The translations under genes and the position numbers were made by a program. Shown one piece after another: positions 45,209-58,570 of a DNA stretch of 64,000 bases (within the stretch, counting starts at the first letter, position 1; each line of letters starts with the position of its first letter). The stretch spans positions 10,585,001 through 10,649,000 of the forward strand of contig CM061105.1 in the NCBI GenBank assembly GCA_030770545.1, in the 5' to 3' direction. This DNA comes from Macropodus opercularis (lineage: Eukaryota; Chordata; Actinopteri; Anabantiformes; Osphronemidae). The notes below the pieces were generated by a model that ran no database searches, had not been told where the DNA came from, and saw only the letters and a list, made by a program, of their open reading frames with translations.

Positions 45209-45626
45209 TCAAACAAACAGGCGCAGTTTGAACTCTTTCAGTTAAAACCTGCATTTTCCCCTCACGCCCGCCCACATGGACTAATATGAGACAAAACAAA
45301 AACACAAAAGACTTGATCTTGGTTTGTCTAAAGAACAGTGTTACCGCAGATAACACGTAAGTCTCTCTTTACTTTTATGGCTTAATGTGATATGTTAAAG
45401 AAATGCCAGTTTTCATGGACGTGTAAATTGCATATAGTAATTTATTTCTAAACTGTAGCCGGATATTATGGACCAAACACCCAAAGTGTTTCTAAATTGA
45501 ATTGCCTTAACTGTCCAAAAATTGTTCCATTATAAAAGTTTTTAAAAAGGAACGTGTATATCGCCGTACTATTTCAAAGATTCTACATTTGTTGAAAAGT
45601 ATTTTGAAGGATTTGTTTGTTTGTGT

Positions 45627-45632
45627 AATAAA
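45627..45632 (+). promoter_or_regulatory. foxc1a: foxc1a polyadenylation signal
   Basis: AATAAA 419 bp after the stop, preceded and followed by T- and GT-rich sequence. Confidence 0.7.
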
Positions 45633-48480
45633 TTGTCATTTTAAGTGAGTTAAACTGACGCCTGGTTTCTTACAGACTTGACACAGGCTGGTGGTATTTT
45701 ACACGCAGCCTGGCCCGTGGTAATAGAAAAAGGGCTTCGCAATAATAGTATGTGACAACGTGAGACTTATTTTCGTTGAAATATTCCACAAAGGAAAACA
45801 CTGAAACTTTAAAACTGTGCAAAAAAACAGGCCTGACCACGACGATGTCAGCAGAAGCGTGTTTCTTGTTCTCGCCTATGGGAAAGTCGTATGAAAAACA
45901 TAAAATAACACAGGCAAAATATGCAAAGTGCCATAGACAGGCGCGCGCACGTCCACGCGAAGTATGTGTTTAACTTTCCTGTTCGTGCTTCACGTGGAGT
46001 TTATGCATACACAGTCATATTACAGATGCGAAGGCTTAATATGAGATGATTAGAGATCACGGTGACCCGAGGCCTAGACCTGGGAACAGCCTGCACACAG
46101 CTCAACTTTGTTTTGGATCGCCCCGTGTGTTTACTGGCGCATACCAGCGCTTACTTAATATCATACCACACATGCCAAGGATAGTCCCGTTGTCACTTCA
46201 GTTTTGATTTTTGAATTCTCACAAGTCTGACATGACAGCAGTGTGAAAATAGACGATTGTTCCGGCTTTAGGATACTGATGTGTGGCACGTTTAGTAAAC
46301 GTTATGGTTTTTGGAGTGTTTTGGATTTTTGTAACTGCAAAAACGAGACGATTTTAAATTGGCTTTATATGTTTTAAATTGGGGTTTGTTTTTAATCGAC
46401 GTTGGCCGTTGTTTGAACAGTTGGTAATAAAAGAGGATAAATATATATAAAAAAATCATATTTATTGCAACTTAGAAGTTGCCTAAAAGGAAAAGCAAGC
46501 ACAATAAAGCCTCCGCGACCGTTTGTGCGTCGTTTTCAGCTGTAGCAGAAAATCCAACCAGTTGATTTTACTTAATTCCACTTCATTTTATTATTTTGTG
46601 CTTTTATATAAATATTGATATCAGCAGGTATGTATTGAAAATATGAATATAGATTTTATTTATTTATATATTTTTGCGAGGATGGTTGCGTATAGGCGTG
46701 TGCGTAAAACTGCTCAAATCAACAGGGTCACAAACAACAACAACAACAACAATAATAATATAATAATAAAAATGTGTGTACATTTTCTAACATCTTATTT
46801 TGTAAAATAGCTTCGTCCATAAACCATGTCCATCAATATAATACAAATCTAAAATTTGCTTAAAAGTACAGTGGTTCTAACCTGAGCTGCTTGATTTTTT
46901 TAAAACCTTCCTTGATAATGTTTCTGTGATCCTTGCGTTTTCTTTTTTCAGTTTTTTTTTTCTTTTTGCAAAAGTTTCCATCTGAGAAGCAAAGATGTCC
47001 TTATGTCCCATAGGGCAAACACCTTGAGTGAACCCACTGAATCAAGAACAGTCTGTCATACTACAACACGTGAAGTGTGAAGCTGCGCTTCTAAATGGAA
47101 GTCGTGCTTGTTTTTTAGGAGCGACTGCAACAACAGCAATACATAATATAACGTGGGCAGCCACTGACAATGTGCATATTGCACACTATGTAAGCAAGCT
47201 CTTTATTTATTATTAACAACTGTAATGTATATATTTTTAATTAAACCGAAATCCAAATCGTTGTGCAGCAAGTAATCAGGCTTATGAAAGCCATTATACT
47301 TTCTCAAGAACAGGCCTAATAAACAAACGTCGTGTTAGTCAAAAGATTGATGGCGCCCATACAGAGTAGACCTGGTCAGGAAGGAATAAAATTCAATCAG
47401 AGAGCTGGAATCATTTTTCATGAGACGGAAAAGGCAGAGAGGGAGACTGAGGTCAATGAGGAGGATGTTGACCGCCAGAGCGCCATCAACAATATAACAG
47501 GACATAGCACAGAAAGGGAGAGAAAGAGAGAGAGGAGGACACCAGGTTGGAGTTTGTCTTACTGTGTGTGAGTTGAATTACTTACAACATAGACAATTAA
47601 AAAGGAAAACACGTTTTTGTTATTTACTATAAACTGACTGAAGAGAAAGTATAGTTGGTGCATCTGGCGCTGAAATGAACTATGAGCCTTTGGCTCCCAG
47701 CTTTTGCTCCGGGGGCCGTCATTCGTCCCCAGGGGTCCCACAGCAAAAAGGGTACAAATTTAATTTCACTTTCATTTCCCTTCTCTGAGGAAAGAATGGA
47801 ATTAATATAGTTGCCTATTTTGCTTTACAGTTATACTCCCATACTGTTCAGCTTGTCATGATAGTTTTTCTTCATAATAATAACAACAAAAGTTCAGATG
47901 TTCCGGATAAGTTTCATTAAAGAGGGGCCCGCGCCTGCCTGAGGCCCCTTTACAGAGAGACTGTCGCGGACCCCTGTGTCAGCCTGTGGAGCCTTCACTC
48001 TGTTTTTGTGCTGCTTTTCTCAAAACGCACGGCGTCTATCAGTGGTTTGGGGCAAAAGCGGAACGTGTTGTACACTTTCACGTGTTTTGAATATTTCTCC
48101 AGTCAACACTTTTATGATTATATTCGCTACTCGGTATTTTACATAATAACCATATGCAACATATGTATTAGGCGTGGACGCATTTAAGAAAACAATGCTC
48201 TGGTCTGGTCATTGTGTATTAGCCCGCATCTGAATTAGATTGTATTTAATGCTGCTGTTGGACCTGTAGAGGAATCAGTTTCTTTGTCTGCAGGTTTGGC
48301 CAAAGTGCAAGAAATGCATAAAAATAAAGGTAATTTTTAACTACTATTCACAGAATGAACGCCTCTAAATTATAATAAACGTGGACCGATTATTTGAAAA
48401 CTGTCTGATGACGCACAATCAGAAACCATCCACTTTGCAAACCCAGTTTTTACGTCACGTGCACGAGGCGCGTTGAATCA
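45633..48480. other. Intergenic downstream of foxc1a
   Basis: AT-rich sequence with no recognised gene. It contains a CAA/TAA microsatellite (46732-46770). A purine-rich but complex stretch at 47330-47560 ends in a GA repeat and could be a regulatory element. No gmds exon was found on either strand. Confidence 0.4.
46732..46770. repeat. (CAA)n/(TAA)n compound microsatellite
   Basis: Tandem CAA units run into TAA units. Confidence 0.85.
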
Positions 48481-49290
48481 AAGATGGGACAGTAGACCTG
48501 GTTGAACTTTATTTTCCATGAATATTTACCCAGTTCTTCTCAACATCTCTCTGGTGATTAACATGGGCAGACGGATGTTTTCGCGGCACTAAGAAACTAT
48601 GGTAGGAAACTGGTTGTAAATTGCGCCTTCGCTGCGTAAAACGCTGCGCAGTTTGGCCAAAGCCAGATCAAACTGAGCTGTTCGTAACTCGTCCCTTAGG
48701 AAGGAGACCTAGGAGAGCGAGGACTGTGTGCACCTGTATTGACTGGGTGACCAGTAAGCTCACTGCGGAAAATGCAGCGTTTCAGCTCTGTTACAGTCGA
48801 GGCCTGAGCCGAGCGACATCTGGTTCGAATTATGGCTCCATAGACGCGAATTCTGTCTGCTCTGCGGCCAAACGAGTGAAAGGTTGGAGGTCCAACACTT
48901 GTCTCTCAGAGGGAAAAATAACGGCTGCATGCAGCCTCTTATCCCTCACGTCTCATTTTAAAGACAAATGGTAATTTTTAGCGAATGCTTCACCCAACGT
49001 TGTCCAAACAGGCAGAGCGATGAGGTGTAAACAAGGCTTCTGGAGTCGATGATGCTCCTCAAATTGTGCAGCATCCTCAAGTGAAAAGACACGAACTCAC
49101 GGAGGACGTGCAGGCATCGGGCCGCGATAACGGGGTACTGTGCGAAATCAGACCAGGGGGAAACGACCGATCCGCGGTTAAGCCGGCAGCCTTGGCGAGA
49201 TACCTCAAAAACGAACAGAGTCGCCTTCAAGTCACACAAACCCTGCTTTCTGCAGCTCAGGTCTGCGGCTTCTATTTATAGCACATTTTT
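48481..49290. other. CpG-rich island without an assigned gene
   Basis: About 0.8 kb with roughly 40 CpG dinucleotides by eye, close to the number expected from base composition, in a region otherwise CpG-poor. Open frames exist on both strands (for example 48621-48974 plus and complement 48958-49239) but none resembles a known protein. Possible readings are an orphan promoter, a non-coding RNA start, or a developmental regulatory island of foxc1a. Confidence 0.4.
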
Positions 49291-51530
49291 ACGCGTGGGG
49301 CGCTTGAGTGTCTCAATTATCCAGCACGACTTATAGTAAATTATTGTCACTTTTCAAGCTCTTACAACCTATTTCTTAACCGAATGTCCGGTCGCTAATA
49401 CAACTCAGATTGGGGTTATATACATATGTAAAGATGTTTATATTTCTCCTTATTCACTCATTATCTTCATGTAAAACGATTTATCTTTCAAGTAAATAGA
49501 ATAAAGCAAACACAATATATCATTATAAAACAATAAATAAATAAGGCGAAGTATTTGCTGAGTGTTTAGACCATTTCATCTGCTCATTATTGCAATTTAT
49601 TTTGAATGTTTGTAAATTACAAAGCGTTTATAATTATATATTATGATTCGAAGTGTATTGAATAAAATATCTCAACTGAGTATTAAATAAATGTGTGGCC
49701 TTATCGACACTAGTCCTGCATCTTCAGTTGAATTTCGGACTGACTGTATGCAAAAGCATCACAAACATCAGGATAAAAACAACATATGCATGTGAAGTGT
49801 AACGCGTCAGTTTTGCTGTGGCCAAACCCCCAATGTGAACAAACTTGAACTCTGTTTCAGACATGAGAGGAGCACTTCAAAGCCGACCTGCTATCTGAGC
49901 CGCAGGAGCAGTTGTCTGTGTCTTTCGCGGATCCCATGTCATTTTATAGAGCAGGGCGGCTACTGGGCTGTGAAAACAGCAACAACAGACTAAAGCGCGA
50001 CATGAACACCTTCTCTGTATTTAACGACGTACAATTAGTACAGTAAAATAAAAAAATACAGTCTAGTTTGCAATACAAAAATATGTTTGTGTTATTTAAT
50101 ATAAACTTACAAAAATACAGTGTAGACATATTTTAATATGTATATACCTATTTAATATGTATATATACCTATATCTATTTAAAAACCGAAATAACAATAT
50201 GAAAATACTCATAAAAAGTGTGGAATAAAAATAACAAAGTAAAGAACAAAAAAACCGTCATCTGAAATAAATACAGTTTCCCTAAAAATGTTGCATCCTT
50301 TTGTATTAAGTTCTTTTAAACATACTTAAACATTTGAACCTGAGACACTTTAATTTGTGTCACAGTACATTAGTGATAAATAGTACATTTAAGTGCAGTA
50401 TAATTTTATTTATTTAAAATCAATTTAAATACATTTATTACTTTACTTTACTTTACTTTACTTTACTTGCAGAACAAGGACCTGTCTGTGTTTATACACA
50501 CAGGACAGCATCACATCCAAATAGATTTTCCCTGAACCACACATGCACCAGAAAAGGAGGAGAAACCGCTGGACCTGACCCATTTCCACTGAGTCCCTCT
50601 GAGGAGATGGTGTCACACCAGACACAGAGTCAGAGAGAAACTGGGATTTGCAAACTAACCAAAATTTAATATTAATAGACATAATGTTGTTTTTGTTTGT
50701 GTGGAGGCAAAGCCATGAGAAATTCAAAAGAACACTTAAGTCAATAAATTCCTGGAGGAGTCATTGTGGTGTGAACAATTTGTGTGTGTGACTACCAAAA
50801 CTGTCACACAGTTGAATCATTTCCTATTTTATGCTTTGTCTTATCTTCCTGCTCCTTTCACTTTTATTTTGATGTCTGCAGTGATTTCGCAATTAAAAAC
50901 AATGCACAGCTCCCTGGGACACGGAGACTATCCAAAGCTCTGCCCTGGATTTATTAGAAACAGAAATGTGTCCTGTTTTTTTTAAGGCCTATCAGCGATG
51001 AAAACTTCTGATCACGTATTAGATCTGTCAGTCATGCAGAAAAGGTCAGTAGTTCATGAAACGATCTGATTAAATGGCATTAAAACCACAACAAATCCGA
51101 ATGTTAATATTGTTTTAAATTAGGGAAATGTGTTATTTAATCCTCCACTTTGTTCTCAGACTTATTTCATTATACCGTATACATAATATGTAATACTGAG
51201 TAGCTAAAAGGAAGGAATCATAGGCTCTGAATGAATAATTGTCAGATTAATTTAATATCTGCAGTGTTGACACACATTTATGGTATTTACTCAATATGAT
51301 TATGTTTGGGTTTAGCTCAGGGAGCGACCGCAACGCTACGTTCTACGTAGCGTGCAGCTCCACGTTTCTCTTCGATTGTGATCATTCCCTGCAGCCAGAA
51401 GAGCAGGAAGCAGGGATTTACCTGTAACCCCACCCACCACAGCTATATCTACGCACACAGACGCTGCCTATACAGACACATGAACACCTGAGCCACAAAT
51501 ACTGTAATTATTTCACAATTTCTACATGTC
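49291..51530. other. AT-rich intergenic, no gene recognised
   Basis: Low-complexity AT-rich sequence, with a TATA-rich imperfect duplication at about 50133-50173 and a CTTTA pentanucleotide repeat at 50441. Confidence 0.45.
50441..50468. repeat. (CTTTA)n microsatellite
   Basis: Five complete CTTTA units and a partial sixth. Confidence 0.9.
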
Positions 51531-51730
51531 TGTAAGTGAATTCAACATCTTAAACAGCCCAATAACCTTGAATGCACATTCCTGTGTCCCCTGTGCAGCG
51601 ATTCTAAACGTATCTCCAATGTCAGCTGTCTGAGCTGGTGTCAGTGGGCAAACCGCCCTCTGACCTCTGAGAGGAAAACCCTTCCTCCCAGCACTCGTTT
51701 TCAGCGGGTCCATTGTTTACTCCTCAAGCA
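51530..51730. promoter_or_regulatory. Candidate conserved non-coding element
   Basis: A compact block of balanced composition between AT-rich flanks. It is open on the minus strand (51522-51713) but shows no protein similarity or splice context. It is a nomination only. Confidence 0.25.
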
Positions 51731-51847
51731 GTTAACTCATTTTCCGTAACTTTTCTTTTATCTGTATTTCATGCTCGCTTGCACTGAAAAGAGCATTTGG
51801 AAATCAAACGCAGACGTGATGAAAGTGAAGGATGAGACTGTAGGACA

Positions 51848-51866
51848 CCCCCCCCCCCAAAAAAAA
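51848..51866. repeat. C11 run followed by A8
   Basis: Eleven C then eight A; likely length-variable and error-prone. Confidence 0.85.
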
Positions 51867-52735
51867 GCAAAAAACAAACAAATAGAGTTACATTAGTAAG
51901 TGGAATTTGATTTATAGACTCACGCTAAATGAGTCTTAATGAGAGTCTTTTGCTCAGCAGTTCTTATAAAGTCCTGATGTTGTGCTATCTAATAGATTTA
52001 AATGTGAATCCTCTCTGACTGGATGCATGACTGAACTTCATATAGTGCTAGTGATTTTGTGTATTGCTGTGAGGTGTGCAGGTGTGAGGTCTTTTTTTCT
52101 TTTACTGGTGAGAGGCAACCAGATGGTGTTTGTGTGTCGTGGCGAGCAGCAGCAGCGATGCAGTGGTGGTTCCTTTCACAGATCAGCACTCATATCTCTG
52201 CTCCATCTCTAGGCTCTCTGCTCATATAAACATCCCCAGTCCACGGACCTCTGATGTTTTTGCCATTGTGTTTACAGTGAGAAGTCAGGCAAATACGTGA
52301 ACTTTCGGACAAAGAGAACGAGGATGAACAATGAAGTGAGGGACTAAGTGCTTGAATAAGTTGCAGTGAACTATTACGTTTCTTTATCAAGATGGCGTAG
52401 GATTTATAATTTTATCAAGACAAAAACCTTTGACTAGGTGTAAGTGCTGAAATGTCTCTTCCTTCTAGCAATCAGCAGGATTAAACAATCCAGTTTTATC
52501 CAGCGGTGGATTTCATACACACACTGCAGCCTCTGGTCTGTGCACCATACTCCAAGTTCAAGTACTGATTGAGCAAAGGCTTGGGTGGACCCAAAAAAAA
52601 AAAAATCCCTTGCTCAGGGCCTGTGGCAACTGTAATCAGGAGTTCAGGAAAAGTGGAACACAACTTACACAAGCACAGCCACATCCACCAGCAGTTTAGC
52701 AGGTTAAATTGTCTGAGATGTAGCATTCACTTCTG
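51867..52735. other. Intergenic, no gene recognised
   Basis: Short frames only. An AAGATGGCG YY1-like string lies at 52389-52397 and an A13 run near 52593. Confidence 0.4.
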
Positions 52736-53360
52736 AAAACGGAGCTTTGTCTGAAAATAAGCTCCGAAAAAATAATTTCCAATCACACGCAGACCCCAAG
52801 CAATGCTTCGACTTCGACATCAAAGCGCTCGACACTCAAAGCAATAGCCTCCCCCGGCTCCTTTTGAAAATGCCTGGTTTTCAACTGCCGAAAGAAGAAA
52901 AATCCCCTCAACATCAAAGAGCGCGACAGAGAAAGTAATTTAGCCTTATCTTAATTGGGTTGCAATTTTAATAATGGTCTTACACATTGGGACTGAGGAG
53001 GAGAGAAGGCGCTGCAGGATGAGGGGCTGGCTTTTCGGCCTCGTACTACACTCCTCCACTTTGGTTGTGTAATCTTAGCTCCAGACAAATCATTGGCCAA
53101 TGATTTACGATGACCTAATGCTTTGTTTACTTCATGCTCATAAGAGGCCAGCGGCTTGCATGGGCACCGGCGTATGGGGAAACTTGAAAGCGCTGGGACT
53201 ACTTGCAGAGCAGCAGACTCCAGCAGTTCACGGAAATAAACAGCTCTGTTCTCCAGCCACCTGGCGCAGCACCTCCCTCAAACCGAACCACTGCGAAGTT
53301 TACAAAAATCCCAGGCTATGTGATTTGCTGGCTGTCATGCGGTAGCCATCAATCTGCAAT
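52736..53360. promoter_or_regulatory. Candidate conserved non-coding element
   Basis: About 600 bp of complex, non-repetitive sequence with an HNF/forkhead-like TTTGTTTAC near 53123, CAATCA-type sites, TTAATTG (52952) and a CCAAT string (53096). It looks like a long-range developmental enhancer, but there is no coding signal and conservation is untested. Confidence 0.35.
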
Positions 53361-55900
53361 GCGAGGGTTACAAGCTTTTTAACCTCTGGAAAAATACGCT
53401 GACCCCTCTATTCATGCACACTCTCAATAATTGACTTGTCTTTGCCGTACGTGAGGGCAAACCTATTAGGTCTGACAATTTCTTGACAGTAAGGTCAAGA
53501 GTCCAGGGAGGCAGTCCACCCTGCAACATCTTGGATTCAGCTTCTGTTGCTTTCTCAGTGAAGCAATTGAAAGGGACGACTGGCAAAGCGGGAAAAGCTC
53601 AACTATTAAATCCCTTTGAATAAGTATTTTAAATGCATCAATGAATGGATACCAGTTATATTTATTACTGACGAGTATTACAACGACATTACTTTACAAT
53701 ATAGTTATAGTTTCTCAAAGCTTCAAAAAGCATCCCTATGCTAACGCTAGCTGCTGTTTGTAAGGCAGGCTAAGGAGTTTGGGAGAGTAATTGATTGAGT
53801 ATTAATTTCTACCTGCTGTGGAGGTATGCACACATTTGACCCAATCTTAACTTTATCCGTTTAATTTGATGTTTCTCCAGTTCATAAGTCTGCCCTGAGG
53901 TCATGCCTACAGCTCTCAGAGATGAAGACTCAATTGTGTAAACACGTTTCTCTTTCCCAGTCTGGCTGTTCAAAATCATATTTGGAAATTCCATCAGATA
54001 GGCATTTCCTCCTTCTGCACCAGCAACCACAGCAGATGACTGCTACATTCTTATCTTATCAGTCGCAACGATCTTGCATCACGTCGTGCCCAAACAGGGA
54101 GAAACAAAATGATAATGAAAGTGGTATTTCAGCTCCACCTCTACCACAAATAAAATGTATAATCAAACTAAAATCGGCTTCTCCAGTCACAGCCTCAACA
54201 CAGATATTGGTGTTTTGTCAAGCATAAAGGAAAAAGAAAACCATAAAGGAAAAACCCTCTTCATGCTCTCAATACTCCGGCTTCCTCTTCTTTTTCTCTC
54301 CTGGCACAGTGACATGCATGATAAGAGCCGTGAAGCAAATTGCAAGCTCTGTCTGTACAGGAAGCACAAAGGAATCAGTGGTGTTGTCCATCAATGACAG
54401 CTTTGCTGCCGTCAGAATCCAGAACAATGGCCACAAGCCCCGCTGGCATTGGGAAAACTTAGTCAGCCTGCAAACTCGCTGAAACTGACGGATGAGATAA
54501 AGTTAAGAGGAAAATAAGGGCAAGTAATCCAAATTTTACACATGCTCACATGCAGGTGAACACGAAGGTCCTCCAAGAGAACTTTAATAACCTTAATACC
54601 ACATGCATTACTTGATTGAGCACAATAACACATATGCTATATATGCTTCTCATTTAAAGTACATTTTACTGGCTGCGGTTAGAGGTAAGGTAACATAACG
54701 TATCGCATCTTCTGACTAGATCAGCTGTTCTTAAATATGCATTTAAATTTGACCACTAAACAACCAAGACTAAAGCTGATACGAAGCAAATACACAGGTC
54801 TGCAGATTGTCAGTCTTATATGTTTAACACAACCTATTATGAAGATGATGTCAAACAAAGATGCAATATTTTAATGCAATGTATTGAGTTAATGATGTTC
54901 TATGAATAACTACCCATCACTACTGTAATTAATATGCACGCTAGTCCCAAGACATGTCTTTGGCAATGCTTACTTTTAGACCTGACATGATATCGCATTA
55001 GATAATTATTATAAGTGTGGTGCTTAGAAAGCAGCGACATTCCTGACTTTGCTTTCTTTACACAGCAGGAAACATAATCCCAGTCACCAAACTGCAAAGG
55101 CTTCACATACTATGAAAACAAACAAAGTACAAAGATTTGTTCCTTTAATGCCATGCCGTGCAATATTGCAGAGGAAACATTTTCCACTGCCAACATAAAT
55201 ACATTCCACCCTCACGCTGGACATACTGGGGATGCAACAAAATCAATAAAGTATTAACTAATGTAAATTATAGCTATTTGAGCCGCTTTAATGATGAAAG
55301 ATCTAATTGCTTCCGTACAGCAAAGTGTTCAGGCTTCTTAAACTTAAAAAGGGGAAAACATTCCTCAAAAGATTTTTCACAGTAATGGAAAATATTAAAT
55401 TAAATTCCAACCTTAGCCTTACAGCACTCGAGCAGTCCTTGGAAATTGTGAGGACCTGAAATGTTTGGTAGGTACAAGAACACACATACACACACAAGCC
55501 ATTTGCCCTGGACAGGACACACTGTGCATCGTTCAGCTCACACTTACTGAAGAGGAAGTTGGACCTTGAGGCTGTTGTGTGACATCAGCACTGCAAAAGC
55601 GACACCATTTATCACTGACCACCAAGCATGGAGACATTCATAACATCCTGACAGGAAAATCTTGTGGAAAATAATCACTGGGGCTTTGATAAGAACTTGG
55701 CTCCTTCTTTGCTCCCCATTTGAACAGTGTCATGTTCCAGTGTGTCGTTCTTTAACTGTGACCTTTTTTTTAATCATGTATTCAACCTGCTGTTATATGA
55801 ATATGTTTTATTACAAAACTATGTTGTCTGCACATGATATCCACATTTTTTGACAGTACAGAAGAAGCTAAGGTCAAGACAGAACATCACAATACACTTT
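53361..55900. other. Intergenic, no gene recognised
   Basis: Mostly AT-rich with moderate-complexity patches at 53400-53600 and 53890-54480. A 12-13 base direct repeat CATAAAGGAAAAA occurs at about 54222 and 54242. No protein-like translation was recognised. Confidence 0.35.
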
Positions 55901-56410
55901 GTTTAAAGGGTTTTATGGCACCTGCATAAGAAGGAGGATCTTCCCAGAACAAACTGTTTCCCATTTAAGCAAAGAGCCACTCTCAGCTCTGCGTTAATGA
56001 CGTGCTCTCGCGTTTGGTCTCTCTTGAGCAGAGGTGAGAGTGAAGCTTTTGTCACGTGTCACGGGAGCATGGACGGCAGCCAAGCCTGTCCGTGGGTCTT
56101 CCTATTTTGACACCCTGAAGCACCTGCCCTCACTGAAGCATGGCAGGGAACGCCACAGCGAGAACAATAGAGAAAGGGCCTCTTTCCAGCCACTCCTCGC
56201 CGGCTGATCCAACGCTGACTGCCTGCCACTCAAATCCATTAAAGGTCATTGTACCCTGCTATTCTCAAATACTCAGGAGAACACACCCTAATGGACCCTG
56301 CCAGTTTTACATTCACTTTTTCCTCTCCACCATCTCTTCTTTTCCCCTCAGAGGTCATGAGAGGGGGATATCCCAAAAGGAAATGCCTGAGCTCTGAAGG
56401 AGTTGCCTTT
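55901..56410. promoter_or_regulatory. Candidate conserved non-coding element
   Basis: Balanced, non-repetitive sequence including GTCACGTGTCACG (an E-box CACGTG near 56052), GTTAATGACG, and AAAGGTCATTG, a nuclear-receptor half-site near 56240. Open frames are present but show no similarity to known proteins. Confidence 0.35.
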
Positions 56411-58259
56411 TCTCTCTCTCTATCTTTATTCTTTTACCATAGTTTTTGATGTTATCTTGTTTAAGTGCAAGGTGCTGATAACACAGGACAATGAAGACAG
56501 ACAATAATAACTGTACACTTTGAAGTTAGAATGCAAAGTAGATTTTATGCCATGTACAGAGACTAAATGTTTGTCTATCGTTTCATAAAGTATTTTAGGT
56601 TTGGTGACAGTTGTGGAGTCTGTTGACGTGACACAACTGTCACCATGGGTGCGTCTGTTCCTCAAACAGTAAACCTGTACTACAAGTCAGGTAATTATTT
56701 ATAATATGATACACTAAGAGTGCTAATTAATTCTGAGTGGCAAATGACAGTTGAAAAACCTTTCGCAGCTGCAATAATTCACTTGCTCCCAGACCCACCA
56801 ATTAGCGTTCAAAGGCAAAGATTTATGGAATCCTGTTTGGACATTTTTTACTTTAAATCAAACCCCCATTCAAGAAAGAACGGAGTCACCATAATCCTAA
56901 ATGAAATGAGGGAATTGTTTTCTCCTATAGTTGTCCGTAGTCATCTCTCATGTCCATGAGACCTCAGACAAACAGCAACAAGACATACTCAGAAACAGCA
57001 TGAAAGCGAGCACACTCAAGCACAAGTGTGATCAGCCATATCATCCGTGGCATTCCAACCCCCAGCTTGGGAGCACAAAATGATTTAGGTCTCTTCCCCT
57101 TGATAAATGCATACCTTTGCTGTAGTAAAATGAGGGAGTGCAATGAGGGAAAATATGAGGCACCAAAGAAGTTAAACTCCGGAGACGGGTCACTGTGGCA
57201 CCTCGTTTGTTTCTGGAGCTGTGAAGACAGATAAATGTCTTTTCTTGCAGCAACTCCGTCATCAAGTGCAGGAGATAGAACACCCGCTGCCACGGTGATG
57301 ACGACTCACCCCTATCACTGCAACGCACAGGCCTCAAGTACAGGGAGTTATAGTTGACTGCTTGCCCTTTGTATCCATCAAGACCAGATATGAAAGTACT
57401 TAATATGACCTAAACACGTTTAAAAATATGCTCTGTATAAAGATGACAATGTTTGTTGAGGACATAAATTCACTCCAGAATATCATCATTAAAAATATTA
57501 TCACTGTTTGACCAGGCCTCAAATGGGACACAGCAGGGAATTAGTCAAATAATTCATTAAAAACATATTCCCCAAGGAGACTAAAGGACATGAAGGGAAA
57601 AGTAACTCCTCCAATGATCTACTAATAACCCTGGGCAAGCTTCAACCACAAGCCTGTCTGTTATCAAGATAAAGGTCCTGCCTCTGGGTTAATAGTGAAC
57701 GTGCAGATGAAGACCTTCAGTTTACCTGCTGCACTGACAGCTTTACTAGGCCTGTTTGCTTCAAACTTGTGTTGGCAGCGTCTGACATTTGGGATGAACT
57801 ACGTGTACTTTTCTCAGGCCAATGTTTTGAGGTATATTGATAAAAATTAATTCGTTTGATTAAACAAGGTTCTTTTATTATTCAAGCTCACCAATATAAA
57901 AAAAAATCAGAACAGATGTTTGCATTTTTCTTTTTTTCATCTCCTTTTAGATCATATTGCTTTTGAACTTGGTAACGTGCAGCAAGATGAAAAAGCGGAT
58001 TACAAATCAGTTGGAATAGCTGTGCAGTGTGAAAACAATGCAAAGCTGCTTGCTTGCATCGGCTCAGGTGGGATAAACAACAGGTAAAATCAACTGTGTT
58101 CAGAAATGTGTGACATATTAAACTTGTTCAATCAATTCACAAAGAACGTGTGATACCAAAAACAGCCCAGTTCAGTTCTTCAAATAAAACTATGATTCAA
58201 ATGTACCTCTGTAAAACACAGCCCATCAACATTATTGAGCACGAGTCGTAAACCATGTG
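56411..58259. other. Intergenic, no gene recognised
   Basis: AT-rich with a more complex patch at 56990-57350 that is open on the minus strand but unlike any known protein. Confidence 0.35.
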
Positions 58260-58331
58260 AGAAAAGGAGATGATAGCAGGTCACCCGCCATCCATGGCAG
58301 CTGTCAGCCTTGGCTCGTGGATCCCTTCTCT

Positions 58332-58344
58332 AGGTCAGAGGTCA
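58332..58344 (+). promoter_or_regulatory. Perfect DR1 nuclear-receptor element
   Basis: AGGTCAGAGGTCA is two AGGTCA half-sites with a one-base spacer, the site type of RXR-PPAR, HNF4 and COUP-TF. Confidence 0.5.
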
Positions 58345-58387
58345 TCCAGCTGTGGCCCCACCCCCCTCTCCTTCTCCCCCGATGCAG

Positions 58388-58430
58388 CAGATGTGGTCGG
58401 ACCACCATGGCGAGGGCCTGACCACATCTG
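58388..58430. repeat. Perfect 11-bp inverted repeat
   Basis: CAGATGTGGTC and GACCACATCTG pair around a 21-base loop. Each arm also contains an E-box-like CAGATG or CATCTG. Confidence 0.85.
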
Positions 58431-58570
58431 GGTCTGATTACAGCCAGACAATCCAGCTTTATCAGCTCCATCCACTTTGCTGAGCTCTGCTACACATTCT
58501 CCCAGAGGTGATGTGTGACACATTCTCAACTCACCAGAACCAGCTTTACTGGGTGATTTATGCAGCATTT

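Larger units (their letters stand above)
58260..58570. promoter_or_regulatory. Candidate regulatory element with DR1 and hairpin
   Basis: A GC-richer island in AT-rich DNA. It holds a perfect nuclear-receptor direct repeat (58332-58344) and an 11-bp inverted repeat (58388-58430). No protein is recognised in any frame. Confidence 0.35.

Noticed and set aside
48820..48840. GGTTCGAAT tRNA T-loop-like string
   Set aside because: No acceptor or anticodon stem can be drawn around it.
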